Assembly: GCA_041987205.1 (NCBI GenBank)
Contig: JBHIWX010000031.1
Coordinates: 1-42,771 of the forward strand
Origin: BOKV01 sp041987205
Lineage (GTDB): Bacteria; Pseudomonadota; Alphaproteobacteria; Rhizobiales; Rhizobiaceae
Direction of reading: 5' to 3'
Length of the DNA stretch: 42,771 nt
Shown here: piece after piece, positions 17,090 to 24,689 of the stretch
Position numbering within the stretch: position 1 is the first letter of the stretch
Layout of the letters: every line of letters starts with the position of its first letter
Translations under genes and position numbers: made by a program
Notes under the pieces: generated by a model
The model's database searches: none
Seen by the model: the letters and a program-made list of their open reading frames with translations, nothing else
What the model was told of the DNA's origin: nothing

Positions 17090-17479
17090 GTGGCTCAGGA
17101 CACGGATATTTTTGACGGCAATCAGGACAACGACACGCTGGGCGGGCGCCTTTGGCGCGCGCGCGAGGCGGTCGGCATGAGCGAAAACGGTCTCGCCAAG
17201 GCGCTCGGCCTGAAGAAGGAAACGCTGCGGGCGTGGGAGAACGACCGTTCCGAGCCGCGCGCCAACAAGCTGGTGACGCTTGCGGGCCTGCTCAATGTGA
17301 GCCCGACATGGCTGCTCTATGGCGTTGGCGACGCACCGACCAACGACACGATCGCCAGCGAGCTCGGCATCCTGCGCGCGCAATTGCAGCGTATCCGCGA
17401 ATTGCGCGAACAGACCGACACGGCGATTGCGAACATGGAAAAGGCAATCGACCGCATCGCCAAGCACGACGGCGCCTGA
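17090..17479 (+). CDS. XRE-family helix-turn-helix regulator
   Basis: A 129-residue DNA-binding protein. Residues about 18-80 make the HTH: GGRLWRAREAVGMSENGLAKA, then LGLKKETLRAWENDRSEPRA and a third part ending NVSPTWLLYGVGD. The C-terminal 45 residues (LRAQLQRIRELREQTDTAI and onwards) have a heptad pattern and probably form a coiled coil for dimerisation. The start is GTG 17090 with GGAGG 7 bases upstream. The long 5' gap (16847-17089) contains two direct copies of TGCCGTGGC (16913-16921 and 16930-16938), a possible self-binding site. The target genes are unknown; fadD lies 149 bases downstream on the same strand. Confidence 0.85.
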   Translation: MAQDTDIFDGNQDNDTLGGRLWRAREAVGMSENGLAKALGLKKETLRAWENDRSEPRANKLVTLAGLLNVSPTWLLYGVGDAPTNDTIASELGILRAQLQRIRELREQTDTAIANMEKAIDRIAKHDGA

Positions 17480-17628
17480 GGCTGGGCGCTCCGGCCGGCT
17501 GGCCGTGCCTTCCCAAACCCGCATCCGGGATACGGCCAATGGCGTCGGGACTGGACAGACCGGCGGAAAGCTGAAAAATGCTCGGTCGGGACGGTGTTCA
17601 GCACCCGTGGCCCGAGTGGGAGGGAAAG

Positions 17629-19335
17629 ATGACGACCAGCACAGCCAAGAAGAAAATCACGGCGGCGGACAAGCCGTGGCTCGCCTCCTATCCCGAGGGC
17701 GTGCCGGCGGAAATCGGACCGCTCGACTATCACTCACTCGGCGAACTGTTCGACGCATCGTGCTCGACCTTCGCGACACGTCCGGCCTACACGCTGATGG
17801 GCAAGTCGCTGACCTTTGCCGAGGTGCATCAGCTATCCACGCAGGTCGGCGCATGGCTGCAGGCCAAGGGGCTCCAGAAGGGCGACCGCGTCGCCGTGAT
17901 GATGCCGAACGTGCTGCAATATCCGGTGGTGTTGCTTGCGGTGCTGAGGGCCGGATACACGATCGTCAACGTCAACCCGCTCTACACGCCGCGCGAACTC
18001 AAGCACCAGCTCACGGACAGCGGCGCCAAGGCGATCTTCATTCTCGAAAACTTCGCCACGACGCTCGAAAAGGTGATCGCCGATACGCCGATCGAGCATG
18101 TGGTCGTCACCTCGATGGGCGACCTGCTCGGCGGGCTCAAGGGCATGCTGGTCAATTTCGTCGTCAAGCGGGTCAAGAAGATGGTGCCGGCCTGGTCGCT
18201 GCCCGGCCATGCCACGTTCAAATCCGTGCTGGCGCAGGGCGCCGGCAAGACGCTGGCGCAAGTCGAGATCGGGCCGGACGATGTCGCCTTCCTGCAATAT
18301 ACCGGTGGTACGACCGGCGTGTCGAAGGGCGCGGTGCTCACCCATGGCAACGTGCTTGCCAACGTCCAGCAGAACAAGCGATGGATCGACGTCGCGTTCC
18401 GCAAGCGGCCTGAGCCCGAGCAGCTGGTCTATGTCTGCGCGCTGCCGCTCTACCACATCTTTGCGCTGACGATTAACGCGGTAATCGGCATGTCGAAGGG
18501 GGCGCAGAACATCCTGATCCCCAATCCGCGCGACATTCCCGCCTTCGTCAAGGAACTGTCCAAGCATCCGTTCCATGTGCTCCCTGGCCTCAACACGCTG
18601 TTCAACGGGCTGATGAACAATGAGGACTTCGCCAAGCTCGATTTCTCCCCACTCTATCTGACCATCGGCGGCGGCATGGCCGTGCAGCAGGCGGTCGCCG
18701 AGCGCTGGAAAAAGATGACGGGCGTACCGATCCATGAAGGTTACGGCCTGTCCGAGACCTCGCCGGTGGCGACCACCAACCGGCTCGACAGCGAGGACTT
18801 CACCGGCACGATCGGCCTGCCCGTTCCCTCCACCGAGATCGCCATCCGCGACGAGGACGGCAAGGATGTGCCGCTCGGTGAGGTCGGCGAGATCTGCATT
18901 CGCGGCCCGCAGGTCATGCAGGGGTACTGGAACCGGCCGGACGAGACGGCGAAGGTGATGACGGCGGACGGTTATTTCCGTTCCGGCGACATGGGCTTCA
19001 TGGACGACAAGGGCTATGTGAAGATCGTCGACCGCAAGAAGGACATGATCCTGGTCTCGGGCTTCAACGTCTATCCCAACGAAGTGGAGGAAGTGGCCGT
19101 TTCGCATCCGGGCGTGCTGGAAGCTGCCGCCGTCGGCGTGCCCGATGACCATTCGGGCGAAGCGGTGAAGCTCTTCGTCGTCAAGAAGGACGAGAGCCTG
19201 ACGGAAGAGGACGTGCGCAAATGGTGCCACGACAATCTCACCGGCTACAAGCGGCCGCGCCATATCGAGTTCCGCGACGAACTGCCGAAGACCAATGTCG
19301 GCAAGATCCTGCGGCGGGCCCTGCGCGACGGCTGA
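17629..19335 (+). CDS. fadD: Long-chain fatty acid--CoA ligase
   Basis: Activates fatty acids with ATP and CoA at the inner membrane before beta-oxidation. The 568-residue adenylate-forming enzyme shows the P-loop-like motif YTGGTTGVSKGAVLTHGN, the adenine-site motif GYGLSETSPV, YFRSGDMGFMDDKGYVKIVD, and the hinge and catalytic lysine region FNVYPNEVEEV ending GKILRRALRD. A linker helix motif follows the family pattern for long-chain enzymes. ATG 17629 is preceded by GGGAGGGAAAG; an earlier in-frame ATG at 17578 lacks such a site. The thioredoxin-like gene begins 20 bases downstream. Confidence 0.92.
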   Translation: MTTSTAKKKITAADKPWLASYPEGVPAEIGPLDYHSLGELFDASCSTFATRPAYTLMGKSLTFAEVHQLSTQVGAWLQAKGLQKGDRVAVMMPNVLQYPVVLLAVLRAGYTIVNVNPLYTPRELKHQLTDSGAKAIFILENFATTLEKVIADTPIEHVVVTSMGDLLGGLKGMLVNFVVKRVKKMVPAWSLPGHATFKSVLAQGAGKTLAQVEIGPDDVAFLQYTGGTTGVSKGAVLTHGNVLANVQQNKRWIDVAFRKRPEPEQLVYVCALPLYHIFALTINAVIGMSKGAQNILIPNPRDIPAFVKELSKHPFHVLPGLNTLFNGLMNNEDFAKLDFSPLYLTIGGGMAVQQAVAERWKKMTGVPIHEGYGLSETSPVATTNRLDSEDFTGTIGLPVPSTEIAIRDEDGKDVPLGEVGEICIRGPQVMQGYWNRPDETAKVMTADGYFRSGDMGFMDDKGYVKIVDRKKDMILVSGFNVYPNEVEEVAVSHPGVLEAAAVGVPDDHSGEAVKLFVVKKDESLTEEDVRKWCHDNLTGYKRPRHIEFRDELPKTNVGKILRRALRDG

Positions 19336-19355
19336 GGCGTCTTCTCGAACGGGTA

Positions 19356-19901
19356 ATGCCGAGGCGTATCGGCATCGCCGGTTCCTTCCTTCTCCTGCTC
19401 TACCTGGCAACGGGGAGTGCGACGGCCGGCACGTTCGACATGCTGGCCGAGCCGCGCCCGGTCGATACCGCGCGCCTTGTCGTCGAGCGCGACGCGGCAC
19501 TTTCCGAAACGCTTGAGGACGTCCTGCCGGAAGGACCGGCGATCCTGCATTTCTGGGCGACATGGTGCGCGCCGTGCCGCGAGGAACTGCCGGAGCTGGC
19601 ACGGTTCCGCGCCCATCTTCAGGAGACGGGCAAGGCGGATCGTCTGGTGATCGTCGCGCTGGAGCGCGCATCCTTCGATCGCATCCGCACGTTTCTGGAC
19701 GAAGGGCTTGGTCTGCCCGATCTGCCGAGCCTGAAACATGGCGACGGCCGGGCCGGGCCGGCCTTCGCGCTGTTCGGCCTGCCGGCGACCGTGATGCTCG
19801 ACGGCGAGCGCCGTGTCGTGGCGCGCCATGCCGGACCGGTCGACTGGGATAACGAGGCGACGCGTGTAACCCTGATGCGCTTCCTGGCGGGCAAGACGTA
19901 G
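19356..19901 (+). CDS. TlpA-like thioredoxin-fold protein, exported
   Basis: A 181-residue periplasmic or membrane-anchored redox protein. Residues 1-25 are a signal sequence (MPRRIGIAGSFLLLLYLATG). The thioredoxin domain starts near residue 50 with AILHFWATWCAPCREELPEL, so the active-site pair is C-A-P-C; the cis-proline is in FGLPATVMLDG. This is the TlpA/ResA pattern used to reduce cysteines in cytochrome c or copper-site maturation. It may be co-transcribed with fadD, but the pairing makes no obvious functional sense. It is convergent with the PCu(A)C-like gene 28 bases away, so it is not in that operon. Confidence 0.82.
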   Translation: MPRRIGIAGSFLLLLYLATGSATAGTFDMLAEPRPVDTARLVVERDAALSETLEDVLPEGPAILHFWATWCAPCREELPELARFRAHLQETGKADRLVIVALERASFDRIRTFLDEGLGLPDLPSLKHGDGRAGPAFALFGLPATVMLDGERRVVARHAGPVDWDNEATRVTLMRFLAGKT

Positions 19902-19929
19902 ACCCGCGGCCCGCCGTTGCGACCGATGT

Positions 19930-20421
19930 TCAGTGAGCGTGACCGGCGTGGCTGTGGCGTGACGCGTCCGCCGCGCCGATCTCGACCTCCATCTCGACGT
20001 GGCCGATGTCGAATTCGACCTCGATGTCGAGATCGTCGCCCTCGGCGAGATCGTGCTTCAGCCCGTTCAGCCGGATCGCAAGCGATTCCGGCTCCAGATG
20101 CAGTTCGCGGCCGGGTTTCAGCGGCACCGAGGGCAGCGTTTCATAGGTCGGGTTGCCGTCCTTCAGGACGAAGCCGACCAGTTCGGCGGACGCGGCGCAT
20201 TCGCACTCGGCGCCGGTAATCACCACGTCATGGTCGGCGGTGTTCTCGATCTCCATGAAGATCAGGGCCGAACGTTCCGATGTCGCGCGCGTCCAGCCAT
20301 GCAGGATGCGTATGCCGTCGATGACAGCGAGGTGGTTATGCTCGTGGTCATCGGCGGCCGGCGCCACGGTCGGGCCGAGGCATGTGACGGCGATGGCGAC
20401 GGCTAGGGCAACGGGTTTCAT
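19930..20421 (-). CDS. PCu(A)C-like periplasmic protein with histidine-rich ends
   Basis: A 163-residue exported protein (signal peptide about 1-23, ending VAPAAD). The fold matches copper chaperone PCu(A)C in its strand pattern: ILHGWTRATSERSALIFMEI, VVITGAECECAASAEL, then LHLEPESLAIRLNGLKHDL and GDDLDIEVEFDIGHVEM. The usual copper ligands, a His-x-Met near AEL and a His-x-x-Leu-Met in the later strand, are replaced (AELVGFV and LAIRLNG). Instead it has DDHEHNH at the mature N-terminus and HSHAGHAH at the C-terminus, which favours zinc or another soft or borderline metal. ATG 20421 is preferred, since AGGAG lies 7 bases upstream. It is the last gene of the ABC transporter operon. Confidence 0.75.
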   Translation of the reverse strand: MKPVALAVAIAVTCLGPTVAPAADDHEHNHLAVIDGIRILHGWTRATSERSALIFMEIENTADHDVVITGAECECAASAELVGFVLKDGNPTYETLPSVPLKPGRELHLEPESLAIRLNGLKHDLAEGDDLDIEVEFDIGHVEMEVEIGAADASRHSHAGHAH

Positions 20422-20461
20422 GGGCATTCTCCTGACTTCGGGTGACTGGTGTCGGCTGCGG

Positions 20462-21784
20462 TCATGCCCTCAGATCGGCGATCACCGGTCGGCGCAGCGC
20501 AGCGAAGGCGGGCAACAGAGCGAGCAGCAGGGTGAGGCTGACGAAGCCGGCGACCAGGTGGAATTCCGCCCAGCCGAGGCCCGGATCGACGTCGATGTCG
20601 GTGCGCGCAGCGACGAGCGCGGCGATGGCCCTGGTGGCGGCGAAGCCGAGCACGACGCCGAGCGCCGAGCCGATGCCGATCAGGATGGCGCCATAGCCCC
20701 AGACCACGGCGAAGACGAAGCGGGCGGGCGCGCCGAGCGCGCGCAGCAGGGCGAGCCTTCGCGCATAGAGCCTCGTGACGATGAGGAGGCCGGTGAGTAC
20801 GCCGGCGGTCACCAGTACCTGGGTCAGCACGGCCATGACCGACATGGCCTGGCGCACATCGCCCAACAGGCCATGCAGGCGAGCGAGAACTGCACCGGGG
20901 AAGAAGGCCATGGTGCGCTCGGTGGTGAATTCGGAGCGCAGCGCGTAATTGGCCCACAGCGCCTCGGCGCGCACGAGGATCGCCGGCGTGCCCGGAAACG
21001 AGGCCGGGTCGAAGGGCGGGCCGATATCCTCCTCATGTCCGGGAGCGTGCCCGTTGGCGAGGCCATGCACTTCCCAGACCGACTCGATCGGCACCAGTAT
21101 GGCACGGTCCCACGGACTGCCGGAGCGGGCCATGCGGCCGACCACGGTATAGTGATGACCGGCATGGGCGTCGCTTTCGGCCGCGGCGCCATGACCATGG
21201 GCCGGCACGAAACTGTCGCCGATCTTCATGTCGACGCTGTCGCCGATGATCGCCTCGCCATGTTTGGCGAAGATGCGACCCTCTACGGGCGCGCCCGAGA
21301 GGTGTTCGACGAAGCCGGCGGTGGTGCCGATCACCGAGGAGTCCCGGTAGCTGTCGCCGAAGGCGATGGGCGCGGCGAGCGCGACATTGTCGTGTCCGGC
21401 GATACGGGCATAGGTCTCGCCATCGAGCAGCGGCACATCCGTCGGCTGCAGGAAGACGGCGGCGAGCAGCATGTCGACCTCGCTGCCCGGGGCGGAAACG
21501 ACGAGGTCGAACTTCGCGGCGGCATGGGCGCTGCCCTGGCGCAGACCGCGCTCCTGGGCGATCAGGCCGACGCCGATGCCGACGGAAACGGCGATGAGCG
21601 CGATGAACAGCGCATTGGTCCAGCGGAAGCGCCAGATCATCGCGGCAATCAGGGGAAGCGGGCGGTAGCGCCGCGTCACGAGGATGCCGACGGTGAGCGC
21701 CGGCAACAGGAGCGCCACGAACAGGACAATGTCCTGCGTCGTCGCCTCCAGGCCGGCCCAGATGTCGCTCAATTGCGAAAGCAT
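20462..21784 (-). CDS. ABC transporter permease, FtsX/MacB type, with histidine-rich loop
   Basis: A 440-residue inner-membrane protein. It has N-terminal membrane segments at about residues 18-37 and 57-77, a large periplasmic domain, and three C-terminal membrane segments (VLTQVLVTAGVLTGLLIVT, then two more near residues 355-385 and 405-430). RLYARRLALLRALGAPARF is the FtsX-type coupling region. The periplasmic part contains PAHGHGAAAESDAHAGHHY and GHAPGHEED, unusual clusters of histidine for this family. It works with the ATPase 4 bases downstream in reading order upstream. Metal-related or lipoprotein release functions are the two main options; the histidines and the PCu(A)C-like neighbour favour metal. 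Confidence 0.85.
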   Translation of the reverse strand: MLSQLSDIWAGLEATTQDIVLFVALLLPALTVGILVTRRYRPLPLIAAMIWRFRWTNALFIALIAVSVGIGVGLIAQERGLRQGSAHAAAKFDLVVSAPGSEVDMLLAAVFLQPTDVPLLDGETYARIAGHDNVALAAPIAFGDSYRDSSVIGTTAGFVEHLSGAPVEGRIFAKHGEAIIGDSVDMKIGDSFVPAHGHGAAAESDAHAGHHYTVVGRMARSGSPWDRAILVPIESVWEVHGLANGHAPGHEEDIGPPFDPASFPGTPAILVRAEALWANYALRSEFTTERTMAFFPGAVLARLHGLLGDVRQAMSVMAVLTQVLVTAGVLTGLLIVTRLYARRLALLRALGAPARFVFAVVWGYGAILIGIGSALGVVLGFAATRAIAALVAARTDIDVDPGLGWAEFHLVAGFVSLTLLLALLPAFAALRRPVIADLRA

Positions 21785-21788
21785 GCCG

Positions 21789-22493
21789 TCACTCCGTCAC
21801 GACCAGTGTGCCGTCGACGATCTCCAGCGTCCGGTCCATGACCGTATGCACGGCCGGATCGTGGCTGACGACGATGAGCGTCGTGCCCTTCTCGGCGGCA
21901 AGGGCGGCCAGGTCGGCGATCAGCCGGTCGGCGCTGTCACGGTCGAGGCTGGCGGTGGGTTCGTCGGCGAGCAGGATCGGCGGGTCGTTGGCGAGGGCGC
22001 GGGCAACGGCGACGCGCTGGCGCTCACCGCCGGAAAAATTCGCCACGGAACGCTCGCCATGGCCGCCGAGGCCCAGATGGTCGAGCAAGGCGGCGGCGCC
22101 GTTGCGGATTGCGCGGCGCTCGCCGGATGTGGCGTAGGCGGCGGCCAGCGCGGCGTTGTCGCCGGCGGTCAGTTCCTCGAACAGCAGGAAATCCTGGAAG
22201 ATCAGGCCGACATGTTCGCGGCGGAAGCGCGCGCGCTCGGATTCGGACAGTTGCGACAGATCGGTGTCGCCCCATCTGATGGCGCCGGTCGCGGCCGGTA
22301 CCAGGCCGGCGAGCGCCATGAGCAGGGTCGACTTGCCGGCGCCGGACGGGCCGCGCACGCCGATGCGGCTGCCGGCCGGAACCTCCAGAGCATCGATGTG
22401 CAGGATGGGTCGGCGATCGTCGCCGCGTACTTCGAGGTTGGATAGATCGAGCGGCAGTCCCATCAGCAGCGTTCGCGCGTCACGAGCGTTCAT
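21789..22493 (-). CDS. ABC transporter ATP-binding protein (LolD/MacB type)
   Basis: A 234-residue ATPase. Walker A is GPSGAGKSTLL, the Q-loop is in GLIFQDFLLFEEL, the signature is NFSGGERQRVAVAR, Walker B is PILLADEPTASLD and the switch histidine is in VVSHDPAV. All catalytic residues are present. It belongs with the FtsX-type permease, whose gene begins 4 bases after its stop. The start ATG 22493 overlaps the end of the preceding gene by 14 bases, which suggests translational coupling; an inner ATG at 22463 is also possible because neither has a good ribosome binding site. Confidence 0.9.
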   Translation of the reverse strand: MNARDARTLLMGLPLDLSNLEVRGDDRRPILHIDALEVPAGSRIGVRGPSGAGKSTLLMALAGLVPAATGAIRWGDTDLSQLSESERARFRREHVGLIFQDFLLFEELTAGDNAALAAAYATSGERRAIRNGAAALLDHLGLGGHGERSVANFSGGERQRVAVARALANDPPILLADEPTASLDRDSADRLIADLAALAAEKGTTLIVVSHDPAVHTVMDRTLEIVDGTLVVTE

Positions 22494-22908
22494 AGGTGGC
22501 GCCGGCGAGGCGCACGCGGCTGACAAAGCCGAATTCTGGGTCCTCGTAAGTGCCGAGTTCCAGTTCGCCGCGCACCTCGATGCGAACGTTGAAGGGCACG
22601 ACCCTTACGGTGCGCTTGGCGTAGATGGCGACGATGTCGGAGGGCCAGTCGGCCTCGCTCTCGCAGAAGGGGCAGACGGCCATGGGCCGGGCGGTCAGCA
22701 CGAAGAATTTCGACTCGCTTTTCAGCGGCGGGGCCATGAAGCCGGTCAGGGAAATCCTCTCGCCCTCGCGTGCTTTGGCGGTGCCGGAAAAGGACAGATC
22801 CTTGTTGTAGAGATCGCGGATGTTGGCGATCGCGTCGTCGGCCAGTGTGAAGCGGGGGCGGACAATGCTGAAGGCGGTCGTCGCGGCAAGGAAGGTCCTG
22901 CGGTGCAT
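22480..22908 (-). CDS. Exported protein of unknown function, first gene of the ABC operon
   Basis: I do not recognise a named family. The 142-residue product begins MHRRTFLAATTAFSIVRPRF, an export signal with a twin arginine. The mature part looks like a small beta barrel: GERISLTGFMAPPLKSESKF, then a CPFC pair in PMAVCPFCESEADWP, and a C-terminal stretch RVVPFNVRIEVRGELELG. The two cysteines could bind metal or form a disulfide. It overlaps the ATPase gene by 14 bases and is therefore part of the locus. Its promoter must lie in the 60 bases before the phosphatase terminator, or it is read through from phoA. Confidence 0.65.
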   Translation of the reverse strand: MHRRTFLAATTAFSIVRPRFTLADDAIANIRDLYNKDLSFSGTAKAREGERISLTGFMAPPLKSESKFFVLTARPMAVCPFCESEADWPSDIVAIYAKRTVRVVPFNVRIEVRGELELGTYEDPEFGFVSRVRLAGATYERS

Positions 22909-22969
22909 GCCGATGTTCCCGTGATCGTGGTCTTCGGAGCGCGGCCAATGTCGGGCCGCAAAAGGGTGA

Positions 22970-22997
22970 AAGGCCCGGGCGACGATGCCCGGGCCTT
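22970..22997 (-). terminator. Hairpin terminator after alkaline phosphatase
   Basis: AAGGCCCGGGC (22970-22980) and GCCCGGGCCTT (22987-22997) form a perfect 11-base-pair stem with loop GACGAT, 15 bases after the phosphatase stop. In the minus direction it is followed by only TTT, so some read-through into the ABC operon is possible. Confidence 0.65.
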
Positions 22998-23011
22998 CCG
23001 AAATTCCGGCG

Positions 23012-24505
23012 TCAGTTGCTGGCCGCGGTAACGGCGTAGTTCATGACGTGGAAGATGTAGTTCTGTTCGACCGTGCCGCCGAACAGATGCGCCCACGGGC
23101 CCTTCGCGTAGACCGCGACGTCCTCGCCCGAATGGGTTTCGGACGACATCGGGATCAGGGCCTGCTGGACATAGTCGGGGTCCATCGCCTGTTCGGCGGT
23201 GACGTTCGGACGGGTGCCGAAATAGCTGTCATCGCCCTGCTTGGTGAGGACCGAGCCCGTGCCATTGAGGTAGCCAACGACGGTGTAGGGCTTGCCGTCG
23301 GAGCCCTTCAGCGGTTCGTCGGCATGCTTGACCTGGCCCTTGGCGACGCCCATGCACAGACCGTTGATCGGAGAGCCGCGACCGCAATAGCCGTTGAAGG
23401 CGATCGCGTGTTCGTGGTCGGCAGTGACGATGATCAGCGTGTCTTCGTCATTGGTCAGTTCGTCGGCAATGGCGACGGCCTCGGCGAATTCGACGCCGTC
23501 GGTCAGCGTGCGGTAGAGGTTGCCGTCATGATTGGCATGGTCGACGCGGCCGGCCTCGATCTCAAGATAAAAGCCGTTCTCGTTCTTCGACAGGGCCTCG
23601 ATCGCCATGCGGGTCATGTCGGCCAGCGATGGCTCGTCCTCGTCGGCACGGTCATGCTCGTATTTCATGTGGCTGTCCTCGAACAGAGCGAGGATCGGCT
23701 TGGAGCCGTCGAGCGCGAGTTCGCCGGCGGTTGCACTGTTCCAGGCATACTGGAAACCGGCCTCGCGGGCGGCTTCGATCAGATTGACGCCGTCCTTGCG
23801 GCGACCCTTGCCGCCTTCTTCCGTGGCATCGTTTTCGCCGAGGAAGTAGCGGCGGCCGCCGCCCATGGCGAGATCGATCGTGCCGGCCTTCATGGCGTCG
23901 ATGAGCTGCGTGGCGATGTCGGTGCAGCCTTCCGGCGCGTCGCCTTCCCAGTTGCGGTTGGCCGTCTTGGCGTAGACGGCGGCCGGCGTGGCGTGCGTGA
24001 TGCGGGCGGTGGAGACGATGCCGACCGACTTGCCGGCTTCACTGACCATTTCGGAGAACACGGTCAGCTTGTTGCCTTCCTCGCTTGCGCAATCGTCGTG
24101 GATGCCGCTTTCGCTCAGATTGATCGTGTTGAAGACCTGCTTCACGCCGGTGTTGATCGAGCCGGCGGTCGGCGCCGAATCCGGCGTCTGGGCGTTGATG
24201 TTGTAGGTCTTGACCAGCGCGAGGTTCGGGAAGGCCTCATAGGGAAGGACGTTTTCCTCGCCGAGCATGCCCTTCTGCTGACCGTCGAACAGGCGGATGG
24301 CGTAGTTGGTGCCAACGCCATTGCCGTCGGCAACGAGCAGGATGACGTTCTTGGCGCGGCCGGTGATCGGCTGGTTGGCGAGTTTCTCCTGCAGGGTTGC
24401 CTGGCCGTCGGTGAACCACTGGCTGCTGGCCTGCGGCAGTTCCTGGGCTGCGGCACCGGTCGACACCAAAGCGGTCGACAGGGCCAGAAGGGAGAGTTTT
24501 TTCAT
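23012..24505 (-). CDS. phoA: Alkaline phosphatase, PhoA family
   Basis: Periplasmic metalloenzyme that releases phosphate from monoesters. Residues 1-21 are a signal peptide (MKKLSLLALSTALVSTGAAAQ). Of the metal ligands, LLVADGNGVG gives the first Asp, and the nucleophile serine is in TPDSAPTAGSINTG. RITHATPAAVYA, then LEIEAGRVDHANHDGN and VTADHEHAIAF supply the remaining Asp and His ligands, and SSETHSGEDVAVYAKGPW the last His. At 497 residues it is slightly longer than the E. coli enzyme. There are a few cysteines in the later part (NGYCGRGSPINGLCMG). A possible Pho box lies upstream at 24655-24672, in the reverse orientation. Confidence 0.93.
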   Translation of the reverse strand: MKKLSLLALSTALVSTGAAAQELPQASSQWFTDGQATLQEKLANQPITGRAKNVILLVADGNGVGTNYAIRLFDGQQKGMLGEENVLPYEAFPNLALVKTYNINAQTPDSAPTAGSINTGVKQVFNTINLSESGIHDDCASEEGNKLTVFSEMVSEAGKSVGIVSTARITHATPAAVYAKTANRNWEGDAPEGCTDIATQLIDAMKAGTIDLAMGGGRRYFLGENDATEEGGKGRRKDGVNLIEAAREAGFQYAWNSATAGELALDGSKPILALFEDSHMKYEHDRADEDEPSLADMTRMAIEALSKNENGFYLEIEAGRVDHANHDGNLYRTLTDGVEFAEAVAIADELTNDEDTLIIVTADHEHAIAFNGYCGRGSPINGLCMGVAKGQVKHADEPLKGSDGKPYTVVGYLNGTGSVLTKQGDDSYFGTRPNVTAEQAMDPDYVQQALIPMSSETHSGEDVAVYAKGPWAHLFGGTVEQNYIFHVMNYAVTAASN

Positions 24506-24654
24506 CGGGATTTGCTCCTTGCGGTCGGCTTGAAAGACGTGACAGCAAGCTCTTAGCGAAGCCCTGTTACAGCCATACGATGGTCCTGTGGGTAGTTCCG
24601 GAATCGCTTGGAATCAGGGGTTCCCGGCCGGAATTCGGCCGCCCCGAACGGCCG

Positions 24655-24672
24655 GCGTCACGGCTTTGTCAC
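24655..24672 (+). promoter_or_regulatory. Possible Pho box between the phosphatase and oxidoreductase genes
   Basis: GCGTCAC (24655-24661) and TTGTCAC (24666-24672) are 7-base units repeated with an 11-base period, the spacing of PhoB sites (consensus near CTGTCAT). It lies 150 bases upstream of phoA but reads on the opposite strand, so its role is doubtful. Confidence 0.25.
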
Positions 24673-24689
24673 ACAAGTGCCAGTGCGTG

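Noticed and set aside
17833..19671. Long minus-strand frame opposite fadD
   Set aside because: No domains, and it overlaps fadD fully; fadD motifs are unambiguous.
22985..24556. Plus-strand frame opposite alkaline phosphatase
   Set aside because: No recognisable protein; the phosphatase has a signal peptide, metal ligands and a terminator.
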